Positions 10,011-20,740 of a stretch of DNA of 64,000 nucleotides are shown one piece after another. The translations under genes were made by a program, and so were the position numbers. How positions within the stretch are numbered: position 1 is the stretch's first letter; the number at the start of each line of letters is the position of its first letter. The DNA comes from Photobacterium swingsii (lineage in GTDB: Bacteria; Pseudomonadota; Gammaproteobacteria; Enterobacterales; Vibrionaceae). Under the pieces are notes generated by a model. That model searched no databases. It saw nothing but the letters and a program-made list of their open reading frames with translations, and was not told the DNA's origin. The stretch covers positions 2,728,001 to 2,792,000 of the forward strand of contig NZ_AP024852.1 in NCBI RefSeq assembly GCF_024346715.1, read 5' to 3'.

Positions 10011-11405
10011 ATGAGCAATCGAAGTAGCGGTACCCTTTTAGGGCACCCAAAAGGCTTGTTCTTGCTGTTCAGTACTGAACTGTGGGAACGCTTCTCTTAC
10101 TATGCGATGCGTGCAATTTTAGTACTGTATCTCACAGATAAGACCATGGATGGTGGCTTAGGTTGGTCAACCCAAAGTGCGCTTGAGTTATATGGTATCT
10201 ACACCGGCCTCGTTTATATCACCCCTTTAATTGGTGGATGGATAGCCGATAACTTCTTGGGCCAACGTCGTTCAATCATTATCGGTGGTATTTTGATGGC
10301 GTTAGGTCAATTTACGCTAGCGCTTCCCCACAGCATGATTGACCCACACGCAATAACAGCCTTCTACCTAGGGTTAGCGCTACTTATCATTGGTAATGGT
10401 CTATTTAAGCCAAATATCTCAACCATGGTTGGTGATTTATACACAGATGGCGATAACCGCCGTGATGGTGCTTTCACTATTTTCTATATGGGTATTAACC
10501 TAGGTTCTTTACTTGCAGGCGTCATTGCTGGCTCCGCTTCTGCTGTTTACGGCTGGAAAGCAGGCTTCTTAACTGCAGGTATTGGTATGGTGATCAGTTT
10601 AGTTACTCAGTTAATTTTTGCTGAACGCCTACTTGGTAACATTGGTAAAGAACCTGCAGCTAAACGTGCTGCAGCCATGAACAAATCTGGCCAAAAAGAG
10701 CCACTTACTCGTCAAGAACGTGATCGACTAAAAGTAATCATGATCATGGGTATGTTTGTAGTGATCTTCTGGGCTGGCTTTGAACAAGCTGGCGGCCTGA
10801 TGAATATTTTCTCACAGCAATACACAGACCGAATGATAGGTAGCTTTGAAGTACCAGCGGCTTGGTTCCAATCACTGAACCCATTCTTCGTTATTACTCT
10901 GGCACCTGTTATTGCAGCTATTTGGGTTAAATTAGGTCCAAAAGAGCCAAGTTCACCAGTGAAGTTTGCTATGGGTCTATTCTTCCTCGCACTTGGCTTT
11001 GTGTGCATGATGGGCGCAGTAATGCAACAAGGTGGTGACCTAACGGTTAAAACATCCATGTTCTGGCTAGTTGGTGCATACTTCTTCCATACGCTAGGTG
11101 AGCTTTGCTTATCACCTATTGGCTTGTCTATGGTGACGAAACTTGCTCCACTTCGCCTTGCCTCATTAATGATGGGTGCATGGTTTGGTTTCAATGCTGT
11201 TGCTAACTATGTTGCAGGTATCATAGGTGCTAACGTTGGCGAAGCAGGCCCTATGGCTATCTTTAGTGGTATTGCAGTGGCTGCGACAATCGCAGGTGTG
11301 CTGCTTCTACTTTGCTCTAATCAGCTGATCCGTTGGATGCACGGTGCTGAAGGTAAAGTGGTTGAAGACGAAGAAACACTGGAAGCGGAAACTGCAAAAG
11401 CTTAG
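10011..11405 (+). CDS. Proton-dependent oligopeptide (POT/PTR2 family) transporter
   Basis: Inner-membrane proton symporter for di- and tripeptides. The 464 residues form a 12-14-helix MFS-like protein. The family signature ELWERFSYYAMRAILVLYLT lies near residues 20-40, and the second PTR2 signature region FTIFYMGINLGSLLAG follows. I start it at 10,011 (MSNRSSG); a longer reading from 9,963 would begin before the probable transcription start. It resembles DtpA/DtpB-type transporters, but substrate range cannot be read from sequence. A strong bidirectional terminator follows. Confidence 0.92.
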   Translation: MSNRSSGTLLGHPKGLFLLFSTELWERFSYYAMRAILVLYLTDKTMDGGLGWSTQSALELYGIYTGLVYITPLIGGWIADNFLGQRRSIIIGGILMALGQFTLALPHSMIDPHAITAFYLGLALLIIGNGLFKPNISTMVGDLYTDGDNRRDGAFTIFYMGINLGSLLAGVIAGSASAVYGWKAGFLTAGIGMVISLVTQLIFAERLLGNIGKEPAAKRAAAMNKSGQKEPLTRQERDRLKVIMIMGMFVVIFWAGFEQAGGLMNIFSQQYTDRMIGSFEVPAAWFQSLNPFFVITLAPVIAAIWVKLGPKEPSSPVKFAMGLFFLALGFVCMMGAVMQQGGDLTVKTSMFWLVGAYFFHTLGELCLSPIGLSMVTKLAPLRLASLMMGAWFGFNAVANYVAGIIGANVGEAGPMAIFSGIAVAATIAGVLLLLCSNQLIRWMHGAEGKVVEDEETLEAETAKA

Positions 11406-11432
11406 TTTCAGTAGTAAGGTGTGATTCAAAAC

Positions 11433-11463
11433 AAAAAAGGTTGCTCAATGAGCAACCTTTTTT
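11433..11463. terminator. Bidirectional terminator, POT transporter / rssB-like gene
   Basis: A 14-bp perfect stem (11433-11446 with 11450-11463) has a 3-base loop and A and T runs on the two sides. It ends the rightward transporter and leftward regulator transcripts. Confidence 0.9.
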
Positions 11464-11487
11464 ATTAGTAGAAGCTGGAAAAATCTA

Positions 11488-12621
11488 TCATAAACCGCAA
11501 CGTTTTATCGTCACACTAAAGCTTGCTGAACCGATTTCACTTAAAGATAAACGCCCGCCTGATTCCGGTAAATACATCTTGCTGACACTATTTTTACTCG
11601 CATGATCGCCCAACCATGCTTGAACAGGGACAGATTGCGTACTATCACTAGTCTGCAATTGCGCCCCTAAGCCAGTTGAAAGCACTTGAAGACTACGATC
11701 ACAGGCGTCAAACATACCAAAGACACCACGTATTGGTGACGCATAACCTGACTGGTACATACCTTTTTCTATCAAACTGACCAAATGGTTTAAATCACTC
11801 TCTTCAGCCATACGCGTACGCAGGTAATCATTAAAAAAGGCACGAATAAGCAGTGTGGTTGCCGTGCTATTCTTACCAACAGCGGAATCAACCAAATAAA
11901 AAGCCAATCGACCATCCATCAGCCAAGTGTAATCAAGCAACACAGGCTGAACATCGGCAGGTTGCAGTACACAGTAGTTCAATTGCCAGTCGCCTTGGCG
12001 AGATTGTGTTTCGGGCATTAATCCCATTAGCAACTCTCGTGCGGCTTTAGGATTATCCTGCAGCTCTTTGATGTGCCATTCAAGTTCTTCATCAACGGCT
12101 CCACCATCGTCAGCAACGTTAAACCAAGTATTCGAAAAATCTTGCTCTGCAACAGAAGAATCTTGTGACTTAAGTACTGATAACATTGCAGACTTCAATA
12201 CCATGATGTTTTCTAAAGGTTTAATCAAAAAGTCTTTCACACCATGACGCAATGCCGTTGCAACGTCCCCCATGTCCCCCGTACCTGATATAACGATCAC
12301 TGGAAGCATAGGGTACTGAGCAGCAATTTCTTCAACAAACTCCATGCCTGTCATTACCGGCATGGATAAATCGCATAACAGAATGTCTGGAATCGCATCT
12401 CGTAATGCACGCAACCCTTCGAGACCATCTTCCGCTTCACGCACTTGGCATCCTTGGCTTTTCAAAAAGCCAACAATCATATTTCTGAAGATAGGATCAT
12501 CTTCAACCACAAGTACGTCTTTTCCTTCAAGCAACGATTGCGTCCTCCATGATTGGACAGGAGTATCGACTCCATGATTCTGGGTTAATCTCGATTTTGG
12601 TCTATCAAGTTCACTGTGCAT
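11488..12621 (-). CDS. rssB: RssB-like response regulator (receiver plus PP2C-type output domain)
   Basis: Probable orphan response regulator. RssB is the adaptor that hands sigma-S (RpoS) to ClpXP. The 377 residues have a receiver domain at about 35-150, with the acidic pair in VVEDD, the phospho-acceptor Asp in LLCDLSMPVMTG, and the Lys in FLIKPLENI. The C-terminal half resembles the degenerate PP2C-like domain of E. coli RssB, with a similar RLAFYLVD segment and overall layout. It is somewhat longer than E. coli RssB (337 residues). It is a single gene between terminator and intergenic region. A SpoIIE/RsbU-like regulator of other function is the alternative. Confidence 0.72.
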   Translation of the reverse strand: MHSELDRPKSRLTQNHGVDTPVQSWRTQSLLEGKDVLVVEDDPIFRNMIVGFLKSQGCQVREAEDGLEGLRALRDAIPDILLCDLSMPVMTGMEFVEEIAAQYPMLPVIVISGTGDMGDVATALRHGVKDFLIKPLENIMVLKSAMLSVLKSQDSSVAEQDFSNTWFNVADDGGAVDEELEWHIKELQDNPKAARELLMGLMPETQSRQGDWQLNYCVLQPADVQPVLLDYTWLMDGRLAFYLVDSAVGKNSTATTLLIRAFFNDYLRTRMAEESDLNHLVSLIEKGMYQSGYASPIRGVFGMFDACDRSLQVLSTGLGAQLQTSDSTQSVPVQAWLGDHASKNSVSKMYLPESGGRLSLSEIGSASFSVTIKRCGL

Positions 12622-12886
12622 AAGCGTACCAGATTGTCTATCAACCTAATAAAAAGCATAGGTGTTAATTAGTGATTCGTCAGGATAGATAGCAATCTAG
12701 CAAGGGCAAACGCCAAGAATAGAATCTAGTTCAAAAAAAACAGCGAAAACACCAAAAACAGACCGTCAAATTGACACAATTCATCGTCCTAACTTGATTC
12801 ATAGCAAATGAGGCTCTTTTTACAGCCACTACATCACATTTTTGTTATACAATTCACCATTATGAGTTTTCAGTAATGATGTTTAT

Positions 12887-13765
12887 ATGAAACTTGACGA
12901 TTTGAATTTATTCCGCGTAGTTGTGGAACAAGGCAGCTATACCGCAGCCTCACGAAAAACCCAAGTGCCCGTTGCGACGCTAACACGCCGTATTCAGGCG
13001 CTTGAAGAATGTTTGAGTATTCGCTTGCTCAACCGTCATGCGCGTAAATTGTCGCTTACTGAAGCAGGACAGCGCTTCTATGACGATTGTAGCCCACTCC
13101 TAGCCCAGCTCGTAACGACAACACAGCATATTAGTGAAGAGTGTAAGGGGGCAGCAGGTAAACTTCGCATTGCTGCACCATCGAACCTCACTAAGGTGAT
13201 GTTGCAACCTATGTTGAATGCCTTTATGAAAGAGCATCCAGCTATTAACCTTGAGCTGCACATGAGTAGCGAGCCAGAACAGCTCGATCCTACCGACTGG
13301 GACGCGATTTTTCGTGTAGGCCCACAGCGCGACTCAACGCTGATTGCACGTAAGATCAGCTCGGTTAAAGATATCTTAGTGGCGAGTCCACTTTATTTAA
13401 AAAACAACCCAGCACCCAAGCATGCTCAGGAATTGCATGAGCATACCTTACTTAAAGGTAACCCGCTGCTACGCTGGCGCTTAACCGATAATCAAGGCGA
13501 AACCATCACGATCAATGATCCTGGCCGCTTTGAGGCTAATCAGCTTAATGTGGTTCGTAAAGCATGCTGTGCCGGATTAGGGATTACCCTAATGCCAAAC
13601 GTAATGCTTGAGCACTATATTGAATCTGGCGAGTTGGTTCGGATCTTAAAGAACTGGTCGGCTAACCCTCGTGAAGTATTTTTACTTTATAACCACCGAG
13701 ATTATCAGCCTGAAAAGCTTCGTTTATTCATTGAATTTTCAAGCCATTACTTTGAATTAAGCTAA
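12887..13765 (+). CDS. LysR-family transcriptional regulator
   Basis: DNA-binding regulator of 292 residues. The N-terminal winged helix-turn-helix (about residues 1-60) contains the typical FRVVVEQGSYTAASRKTQVPV segment, followed by a linker helix and a LysR substrate-binding domain from about residue 90. The effector and target are unknown. LysR genes often regulate a divergent neighbour, here the rssB-like gene, but nothing in the 265-base gap proves this. A hairpin terminator follows. Confidence 0.88.
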   Translation: MKLDDLNLFRVVVEQGSYTAASRKTQVPVATLTRRIQALEECLSIRLLNRHARKLSLTEAGQRFYDDCSPLLAQLVTTTQHISEECKGAAGKLRIAAPSNLTKVMLQPMLNAFMKEHPAINLELHMSSEPEQLDPTDWDAIFRVGPQRDSTLIARKISSVKDILVASPLYLKNNPAPKHAQELHEHTLLKGNPLLRWRLTDNQGETITINDPGRFEANQLNVVRKACCAGLGITLMPNVMLEHYIESGELVRILKNWSANPREVFLLYNHRDYQPEKLRLFIEFSSHYFELS

Positions 13766-13780
13766 CACCCAACAAGCTTT

Positions 13781-13810
13781 CAGCCAGCATCTTCTTTGCT
13801 GGCTGTTTCA
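13781..13810 (+). terminator. Terminator after the LysR gene
   Basis: A 9-bp stem (13781-13789 with 13797-13805) has a 7-base loop and is followed by a short T-rich tract (TTTCATTTC). The U-tract is weak. Confidence 0.6.
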
Positions 13811-14048
13811 TTTCTAGCACGTAATACCTCCTTCATAACCTTGCGCAGCGCCTAAACAGTGACTAAATATTAGTTATGAGCAAGATCATCATTATCAAAT
13901 TTTGATGTTTAATGACCTTCTTTCTCTTCAGTATTTTTCTGACTCATTCGTTAGATAGGTATAAAACAGCAGGTTTTAACCGTAACCTTATGTATGCTCG
14001 CGTTGTCTTGGCGGCCATACCTGACCCCGGTAATAACGAGGACGCGTT

Positions 14049-14648
14049 ATGATTTTGGGACATTTATTTGGGCTATACGCCCACCCTAAGCAAGAATGGA
14101 AAACTATCGATAAAGATCACGAGGGTATTGGTAGCAGTGTCAGCCATATTCTTTTAATTGCCCTTCTGCCATCAGCCTTTGCCTATATCTCTAGTGTCTT
14201 TATTGGTTGGCGAATCGGGGTTGGCGAGCCACTCTTTCTCACACCCACCAGTGCACTCGGCATGTCTGTTGCGATGTATTTTGCGTTAGTCGCAGGCGTT
14301 TTTGCCCTCGCCTACCTAAGTTACTGGATGAGCCACACTTTTGGGTCTACGCCTACCTACACCCAAGCATTAGAATTGGCGGCCTACACAGCCACACCGC
14401 TGTTCATGGTAAGCATTGCGGCTATTTATCCACACGTGTGGTTTTTAATGGTAGCGGGGCTTATAGGGATAGCTTACTCAGTATATCTACTCTACACAGG
14501 CGTACCGATATTGATGCACATCCCAGAAGAGCGCGGCTTTATTTACGCCAGTTCTATTGTTACCTGTGGCTTAGTACTACTGGTCTCTATCATCGCATCG
14601 AGCGTAATTTTGTGGAACCTAGGACTAGGGCCAATCTTTAGCCACTGA
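14049..14648 (+). CDS. Yip1-domain integral membrane protein
   Basis: A 199-residue protein with about five predicted membrane helices, starting MILGHLFGLYAHPKQEWKTI. The N-terminal cytoplasmic stretch followed by a multi-helix bundle matches the bacterial Yip1 family (E. coli YohC-like), whose function is not established. It has its own upstream region of about 280 bases and a terminator after it, so it appears monocistronic. Confidence 0.8.
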   Translation: MILGHLFGLYAHPKQEWKTIDKDHEGIGSSVSHILLIALLPSAFAYISSVFIGWRIGVGEPLFLTPTSALGMSVAMYFALVAGVFALAYLSYWMSHTFGSTPTYTQALELAAYTATPLFMVSIAAIYPHVWFLMVAGLIGIAYSVYLLYTGVPILMHIPEERGFIYASSIVTCGLVLLVSIIASSVILWNLGLGPIFSH

Positions 14649-14678
14649 CACTAAACTTTACACATTTGATTATCAACA

Positions 14679-14708
14679 AAACGGGAGCACACTGTGCTCC
14701 CGTTTATC
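14679..14708. terminator. Terminator between the Yip1 gene and purF
   Basis: A 12-bp perfect stem (14679-14690 with 14694-14705) with a 3-base loop lies between convergent genes. T-rich bases follow on both sides, but the U-runs are short. Confidence 0.75.
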
Positions 14709-14742
14709 TATTTCATCATCTTGGCGAAAGCTATAATCTCAG

Positions 14743-16260
14743 CTATACACCTTCGTTATGCAGTTCCAAATTCGCCAAATCTTGCTGGATCTCGCGTTGA
14801 AGTTTGGAATCTTCGCTACGCAATGACTCTAAGTAATCAAGATAAATCTGATCAATATCACCCGTTACATAGCTGCCATTGAATACTGATGTTTCAAACA
14901 ACTTAACATCTGGATTGCCTTCTGCAACCGCTGCCACCAAATCGTCTAAATCTTGGAATATCAAACCATCGGCACCAATCAGTTTGCTGATCTCATCCAC
15001 TTCACGGCCATGCGCGATAAGTTCATTTGCCGTTGGCATATCAATACCGTATACGTTAGGGAAACGTACTTCAGGCGCGGCAGATGCTAGATAGACTTTG
15101 TTTGCACCCGCTTCACGTGCCATCTCGATAATTTGTTCTGATGTAGTACCACGTACGATTGAATCATCAACCAACAGAACATTCTTACCTTTAAATTCAG
15201 AGCGGATAGCATTCAACTTACGGCGTACTGATTTACGGCGCATTTGCTGACCCGGCATGATAAAGGTGCGGCCAACATAGCGATTCTTCACAAAACCTTG
15301 GCGGTATGGCTTATCAAGCGTACGTGCGATTTCAAGTGCACTGTCACACGAGGTTTCAGGGATTGGGATAACCACATCGATATCCATATCGTCCCACTCA
15401 CGTTTAATTTTTTCACCCAATTTAGTACCCATACGAACACGTGCGCCGTATACCGAAATTTTATCGATGAAAGAATCAGGACGAGCAAAATAGACAAACT
15501 CAAACACGCATGGATTAAGAACAGGATTCTCAGCACATTGCTCGGTAAATAACTGCCCATCAAATGTGATGTAAACCGCTTCACCAGGAGCAACATCACG
15601 AACAAAGTCAAAACCAACCGCATCCAAGGCAACGGATTCAGACGCTACCATGTACTCAGTATTACCGTTACATTCACGCTTTCCTAAGCAAAGAGGGCGA
15701 ATACCGTTTGGATCACGAAATGCCATTAAGCCATGGCCAATGAGCATGGCTACAACAGCGTATGCTCCTTTCACCTGACGATGAACAGAACGAATCGCAC
15801 CAAAGATATCACTCGGTGAAATCGGTGATGATTCTGACTTCTCAAGGTGATGAGCAAGAACGTTCAGTAATACTTCAGAATCTGACGTTGTATTAACATG
15901 ACGACGGGCTTGGCTAAACAATGAATCACGCACTTCATTTGCATTCGTCAAGTTACCATTATGTGCTAATGATAGACCGTATGGTGAGTTTACATAAAAA
16001 GGCTGAGCTTCTGAGGCACTTGAACTGCCTGCTGTCGGGTAGCGAACATGACCGATACCCACATTCCCTTGTAAGCGCTGCATGTGCTTAGCTTCAAATA
16101 CATCACGAACTAAACCGTTAGCCTTACGCAGACGAAAACGATTGCTTTCTAAGGTAACAATACCGGCAGCATCTTGGCCGCGATGCTGCAGCACAGTCAA
16201 TGCATCATAGATAGATTGATTTACCGGGTTTGAACCCACGATTCCGACAATACCACACAT
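14743..16260 (-). CDS. purF: Amidophosphoribosyltransferase PurF
   Basis: First committed enzyme of purine synthesis: makes phosphoribosylamine from PRPP and glutamine. The 505 residues start MCGIVGIVG, with the class-II amidotransferase nucleophile Cys exposed after Met removal. The PRPP-binding signature [14 protein letters not shown] lies near residues 362-376. It is downstream of cvpA with a 34-base gap, the classic cvpA-purF operon. A PurR-type operator lies before cvpA. Confidence 0.98.
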   Translation of the reverse strand: MCGIVGIVGSNPVNQSIYDALTVLQHRGQDAAGIVTLESNRFRLRKANGLVRDVFEAKHMQRLQGNVGIGHVRYPTAGSSSASEAQPFYVNSPYGLSLAHNGNLTNANEVRDSLFSQARRHVNTTSDSEVLLNVLAHHLEKSESSPISPSDIFGAIRSVHRQVKGAYAVVAMLIGHGLMAFRDPNGIRPLCLGKRECNGNTEYMVASESVALDAVGFDFVRDVAPGEAVYITFDGQLFTEQCAENPVLNPCVFEFVYFARPDSFIDKISVYGARVRMGTKLGEKIKREWDDMDIDVVIPIPETSCDSALEIARTLDKPYRQGFVKNRYVGRTFIMPGQQMRRKSVRRKLNAIRSEFKGKNVLLVDDSIVRGTTSEQIIEMAREAGANKVYLASAAPEVRFPNVYGIDMPTANELIAHGREVDEISKLIGADGLIFQDLDDLVAAVAEGNPDVKLFETSVFNGSYVTGDIDQIYLDYLESLRSEDSKLQREIQQDLANLELHNEGV

Positions 16261-16294
16261 GTCCTAAATCCTCGTCACGCATATAAAGCCGGCG

Positions 16295-16789
16295 CTATAG
16301 CGCGCCGGGTAAAAAGCTTGATGTGTCTTTGATATAAGTGAAGAACCATTCAATCACAACACCAAACTGAGGGATCAATTGAGATTGTTTCCACCAATCA
16401 GCACTTGAGAACCCAGTAAAAGCATCAATGAAAAACAGTACCGCAGAGACGATTAACACCCCTCTCACGCCACCAAAAACAATTCCCAAAACACGGTCTG
16501 TTCCTGACAGCCCCGTCTTTTGCACTAAATGTCCAATCACATAGTTCACTACCGCGCCAACAATTAGCGTGGCAATAAATAAAGCGGCGATGGCACTGCC
16601 ATTGCGTACCATTTCGTCCTTGATGTTAGTGAAGTAAGCAGCTAACTGCGTGTAAAAATTGCTGGCAACAAAAAATGCCGCAAACCAAATCACTAACGAG
16701 AGTGCTTCTTTAACAAAACCGCGGATTACACTAACCAGCGCTGAGAAGCCAATTACGCCTAAAATTACGTAATCAATCCAAATCATCAT
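16295..16789 (-). CDS. cvpA: CvpA family membrane protein
   Basis: Inner-membrane protein of 164 residues with four predicted helices. It is named for colicin V production in E. coli, where its cellular role is broader and not fully defined. The sequence begins [28 protein letters not shown], typical of the family. Either of the first two Met codons may be the start. It is co-transcribed with purF. Confidence 0.92.
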   Translation of the reverse strand: MMIWIDYVILGVIGFSALVSVIRGFVKEALSLVIWFAAFFVASNFYTQLAAYFTNIKDEMVRNGSAIAALFIATLIVGAVVNYVIGHLVQKTGLSGTDRVLGIVFGGVRGVLIVSAVLFFIDAFTGFSSADWWKQSQLIPQFGVVIEWFFTYIKDTSSFLPGAL

Positions 16790-16815
16790 TTATTGTTTTC
16801 GCCTTGATGGTGCGT

Positions 16816-16852
16816 ATTCTAACAGAAAAAATGAGAACGCAAACGTTTACCT
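16816..16852 (-). promoter_or_regulatory. PurR-type operator and promoter of cvpA-purF
   Basis: ACGCAAACGTTTACCT (plus strand, 16837-16852) matches the PurR consensus at all defined positions. On the minus strand a TAGAAT -10 (16816-16821) lies 16 bases after a weak TTTGCG -35 inside the box, so a bound repressor would block polymerase. The operator overlaps the 3' end of dedD. The E. coli cvpA-purF operon is a known PurR target. Confidence 0.75.
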
Positions 16853-17432
16853 AAGGGTTTAGTGGGTTAAATCTAAGCAATTGACCTTTCAAACCCGTAA
16901 TTTTTTCTAAATCTTTAAGCTCAGCAGAAAGAGCTTCTTTTGAAACATTCGGTCCAACGACAACGCGAGCATAATCGCCTTTTTTCGGCTGTTTAGGAAA
17001 AACATGTGCCTGATAGCCAGACTGACGTAATTTCTCCACCAGCTTATTGGCATTGTCAAAATTGCCAAACACACCGAGCTGAATAACCCAACCACTTTTT
17101 TTGTAACCTTCTTTGACGGGTGCAACACTTGGTTTCTCAATTTTAACGGGGGCCGTTTCCGCAACTGATTTTTCAGCCCCATTTGCGCTTGCGACTTGCG
17201 TATCATCGACGACGACCGTGACAGGTTCGTCGGGTAACTCAACATCCACAAACTCGGGCTCAGGAATTGTTTCATATTCTTGTTCAGCTTCGAATTCTGG
17301 CTGCAAAGGTATGCTGGCAAACTGTTCTTGGTAATGCTGTTTTTTTCCATCAAAAAGATCCGGTAAAAAAATCACGCCCAGTGCCACTAATAAAATGGTG
17401 CCAACTAATCGGCTTTGAAATTTACTTGCCAC
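16851..17432 (-). CDS. dedD: SPOR-domain protein DedD
   Basis: Cell-division protein of 193 residues. A single membrane helix near residues 8-25 (VGTILLVALGVIFLPDLF) is followed by an acidic, proline-rich periplasmic linker (about 30-115) and a C-terminal SPOR domain (about 118-193) that binds denuded septal peptidoglycan. It starts two bases after folC ends, so they are co-transcribed. The order folC-dedD-cvpA-purF is the same as in E. coli. Confidence 0.93.
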   Translation of the reverse strand: MASKFQSRLVGTILLVALGVIFLPDLFDGKKQHYQEQFASIPLQPEFEAEQEYETIPEPEFVDVELPDEPVTVVVDDTQVASANGAEKSVAETAPVKIEKPSVAPVKEGYKKSGWVIQLGVFGNFDNANKLVEKLRQSGYQAHVFPKQPKKGDYARVVVGPNVSKEALSAELKDLEKITGLKGQLLRFNPLNP

Positions 17433-17434
17433 AA

Positions 17435-18706
17435 TTACTCCTGTTTCGCTGCAATATGGCTTGCGATTTGGCCTACAGTGTAAAACGAGCCAAACACGAT
17501 TACTACGTCCTGCTCAGCAGCTTGCGCTAACGCTTGGTCATAAGCGACTTCTGGGGACACAAATCCTTCAACGCCACCGCCAAGATTAGCAATAATTTCA
17601 TCGGCTTTAGCCGCGCGAGGCCCCTCTAGTGACGCTGGGTACCAAGCATCAACGACTGTTTTCATTTCAGCAATAGTTGCAGCAATATCTTTATCGTGCA
17701 GCATAGCAACAACCGCATGGACACGCTGCTTCCCTTCCGACACCTTGATTTTTTCAAGTTGCTGAGCAAAGTATTGTGCAGAATGCGGGTTGTGTGCGAC
17801 ATCCATGATCACCAAAGATGAAGTGCCAATGCGCTGCATGCGCCCAGGTAAGGATGCAGCTTTTAAACCATTGACGATATTACAATCACTGATATCAAGT
17901 TCAGCGGTTCCCAATGCCATTAATGCCGTTGCAGCATTTGGTAATGGCAGTGAAGGAATCGGCAAATCGGTTAATTCAAAGCAACCGCTCTTCCACTGCC
18001 ACTTATCTGCCGTCACTTGATAATCAAACTGATAACCGACTTGATACAGCTTGGCGCTAATATCATCAGCATGGGCAGCCACACTCGCAGGTGGTGTTGG
18101 TTGGCCACAAATAGCTGGTTTATCACTGCGGAAAATACCGGCTTTCTCAAAGCCAATCACTTCAATGTCATCACCAAGCCAATCCACATGATCAACGGCA
18201 AGGCTGGTGATCACTGAAACATCATGATCAACGATATTGGTCGCATCTAAACGCCCACCTAAACCTACTTCTAAAATGGCCACATCGACCTGATTGTTTT
18301 TAAATAATTCAAGCGCTGCTAGCGTACCAAACTCAAACAAGCTCAAACTAACATCACCACGGTATTCTTCAATTGCAGCAAAAGCCTGGCTATGTTTTTC
18401 ATCAGCAAGTTCGTCACCATTAATGCGTACGCGCTCGTTGTAACGAACGAGATGAGGCGAACTGTACACACCGACCTTATAGCCAGCATCTAATAAAATA
18501 GCTTCTAAAATGGCACAGGTTGAGCCTTTGCCATTGGTACCTGCAACCGTAATCACTTTCGGTGCGGGTTTAATCAAATTTCCACGCTCTGCAACCGCTT
18601 GAGCACGATCAAGCCCTAAGTCGATGGCACTGGTATGAAGTTGTTCTAGATAAGTCAGCCATGAGGTAAGCGAGGCTGTCGCTGAAGGTGCTATCAGATC
18701 TGTCAT
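17435..18706 (-). CDS. folC: Bifunctional dihydrofolate / folylpolyglutamate synthase FolC
   Basis: Adds glutamate to dihydropteroate and to tetrahydrofolates. The 423 residues show the Mur-ligase-type ATP loop TVAGTNGKGSTCAILE and the family motif ILEVGLGGRLDATN. I start it at the ATG giving MTDLIAPSATAS, since this aligns with the usual N-terminus. A GTG five codons upstream is possible, and neither has a clear ribosome-binding site. A terminator lies between accD and folC, so folC probably has its own promoter. Confidence 0.95.
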   Translation of the reverse strand: MTDLIAPSATASLTSWLTYLEQLHTSAIDLGLDRAQAVAERGNLIKPAPKVITVAGTNGKGSTCAILEAILLDAGYKVGVYSSPHLVRYNERVRINGDELADEKHSQAFAAIEEYRGDVSLSLFEFGTLAALELFKNNQVDVAILEVGLGGRLDATNIVDHDVSVITSLAVDHVDWLGDDIEVIGFEKAGIFRSDKPAICGQPTPPASVAAHADDISAKLYQVGYQFDYQVTADKWQWKSGCFELTDLPIPSLPLPNAATALMALGTAELDISDCNIVNGLKAASLPGRMQRIGTSSLVIMDVAHNPHSAQYFAQQLEKIKVSEGKQRVHAVVAMLHDKDIAATIAEMKTVVDAWYPASLEGPRAAKADEIIANLGGGVEGFVSPEVAYDQALAQAAEQDVVIVFGSFYTVGQIASHIAAKQE

Positions 18707-18774
18707 GGAAAAATTGTTCACTTAATCACTAACTTGTTGGTATGCACTATACCAAACTGACCGTTATTCCGAAA

Positions 18775-18814
18775 AACAAAAACGCCGACGAAAGTCACTT
18801 CCGTCGGCGTTTTA
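18775..18814 (-). terminator. Terminator after accD
   Basis: A 10-bp GC-rich stem (18781-18790 with 18802-18811) is followed in the leftward transcript by T-rich sequence (TTTTTGTTTTT). T bases on the other side could also support plus-strand termination. Confidence 0.78.
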
Positions 18815-18837
18815 ACAATTATTTACAAAGCGAAGGC

Positions 18838-19761
18838 TTACTCGGCTTTATCAGCCTCTTGTGGAACCTCGACAGCTTTAGGCGCGCTATCAACTGAAAC
18901 CACCAAAGGTGATGTTTGGTTTGTCATTTTCGCGATAAGGCCACCGATACGCTGACGCATTTCACGGCGGTCAACGATCATGTCGATAGCACCATGCTCA
19001 AGCAAGAATTCACTACGCTGGAAACCTTCAGGAAGCTTCTCACGTACTGTTTGCTCAATCACGCGTTGACCAGCAAAACCAATCAAAGCTTTTGGCTCAC
19101 CAATATTGATATCACCTAGCATAGCCAAACTTGCCGATACACCACCCATTGTTGGGTCCGTCAGTACTGAGAAGAAAGGTAAGCCTTTTGCTGAAAGACG
19201 CTCAAGGGCTGCACTGGTTTTTGCCATTTGCATTAACGACATCAGTGCTTCTTGCATACGAGCACCGCCACTTGCCGAGAAACACACAAGTGCACAGTTG
19301 TTTTCCATTGCCGCTTCTACCGCTTTCACGAATTTAGCACCAACAACAGAACCCATAGAGCCGCCCATAAAGGAGAACTCAAAGGCACAAGCAATCACAT
19401 CTTGGCCAAGCAAGGTACCTTGCATCACAACTAGTGCATCTTTTTCGCCACTGTTCTTTTGAGCAGCCGAGATACGATCTTTATATTTCTTAGAGTCGCG
19501 GAACTTCAGTTTATCCTTCGGTTCCATATCTGCCGCTAGTTCTACTTGACTGTCTTGGTCAAGGAAGGTTTCCAGACGGCGACGTGCTTTCATACGCATG
19601 TGATGATCACATTTCGGACACACTTCTAGGTTAGCCTCTAGATCAGCGTGATAAAGCACTTGTTCGCAAGAAGTACATTTCGTCCATACACCTTCAGGGA
19701 TTGACGCTTTGCGAGAAGAAACAATGTTGCTCTTCGTTAGGATCTTTTCAAGCCAGCTCAT
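18838..19761 (-). CDS. accD: Acetyl-CoA carboxylase carboxyltransferase subunit beta AccD
   Basis: Forms, with AccA, the carboxyltransferase that makes malonyl-CoA for fatty-acid synthesis. The 307 residues carry the N-terminal zinc ribbon (Cys29, Cys32, Cys48, Cys51) and a crotonase-like domain with the [15 protein letters not shown] motif. The lysine- and glutamate-containing C-terminal tail is short. It lies between truA and folC, as in E. coli. The gene stands between a 190-base upstream gap and a terminator. Confidence 0.97.
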   Translation of the reverse strand: MSWLEKILTKSNIVSSRKASIPEGVWTKCTSCEQVLYHADLEANLEVCPKCDHHMRMKARRRLETFLDQDSQVELAADMEPKDKLKFRDSKKYKDRISAAQKNSGEKDALVVMQGTLLGQDVIACAFEFSFMGGSMGSVVGAKFVKAVEAAMENNCALVCFSASGGARMQEALMSLMQMAKTSAALERLSAKGLPFFSVLTDPTMGGVSASLAMLGDINIGEPKALIGFAGQRVIEQTVREKLPEGFQRSEFLLEHGAIDMIVDRREMRQRIGGLIAKMTNQTSPLVVSVDSAPKAVEVPQEADKAE

Positions 19762-19954
19762 GAATGACCTTTTTTATCTAAAAATTCCCCGCCAAAAAAG
19801 CAGAGAAAGCAAATTCGTTTAATTATTAAGAGAGGAATTAAAGCACAAAGTTGCCAATCTGTAGATAAAAAACTGGTTGTACCTTGTGACCTCTACGTAA
19901 ATATAATGAAGTAATGCGCAACTAGACACATTATTTTACTTGTATTTACTCACA

Positions 19955-20740
19955 TTAATCTTCAATGAACAGTGGACCAGCTGGTACATGTGGCAAACCA
20001 TGTTCAGCCGGATAATCCACCTCAATCAGGTATAAACCCTCAGCTTTTGCTGTTACTCCCGCAATTTGGCGGTTCTTTTGCTGTAACAACCACTGAATCC
20101 ACTCGGGCTTTTCTTCGCCTCGGCCGACTTTAATCAAGCTACCTGTAATATTGCGTACCATATGATGCAAAAAAGCATTCGCTTTAATATCAATCACTAT
20201 GTACTGGCCATGGCGAGTAATATTAATGTGATGCATATGGCGGAACGGGGTATTTGCCTGACAGTGCGTAGCACGGAATGAAGTGAAATCATGCTCACCC
20301 AGTAAAAATTGAGCCGCTTCATGCATCAACTTTTCATCAAGCTCACCGTGGTAATGGCTCACACCATGGGCAAGGATTGCAGGTCGGAACGCATGATTTG
20401 AAATAATGTAGCGGTAACGGCGTGCTGTTGCTGAAAAACGCGCATGAAAATCTTCCGTCACTTCATGTGCCCAGCGTACTGCGATGTCTTTGGGTAAGTG
20501 GGTATTTACCCCCATAGTCCATGCCGCTAGCTTTCGATTTGAATCGACATCAAAGTGAACCACTTGTCCTGTGCCATGCACACCAGCATCTGTGCGACCC
20601 GCACAAAAGACTTCAATCGGCTGATTGGCAATTTTAGACAAGGCTTTTTCCAGTTCACCTTGCACACTCACTACATCTAGTTGACGTTGCCAACCGTGAT
20701 AATTTGCACCGTCGTATTCGATACCTAACGCTATTCGCAT
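19955..20740 (-). CDS. truA: tRNA pseudouridine(38-40) synthase TruA
   Basis: Isomerises uridines 38-40 in the anticodon arm of many tRNAs. The 261 residues have the catalytic Asp51 in the [10 protein letters not shown] motif, and the overall length is normal. It is downstream of hubP and separated from it by a hairpin terminator. Confidence 0.97.
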   Translation of the reverse strand: MRIALGIEYDGANYHGWQRQLDVVSVQGELEKALSKIANQPIEVFCAGRTDAGVHGTGQVVHFDVDSNRKLAAWTMGVNTHLPKDIAVRWAHEVTEDFHARFSATARRYRYIISNHAFRPAILAHGVSHYHGELDEKLMHEAAQFLLGEHDFTSFRATHCQANTPFRHMHHINITRHGQYIVIDIKANAFLHHMVRNITGSLIKVGRGEEKPEWIQWLLQQKNRQIAGVTAKAEGLYLIEVDYPAEHGLPHVPAGPLFIED

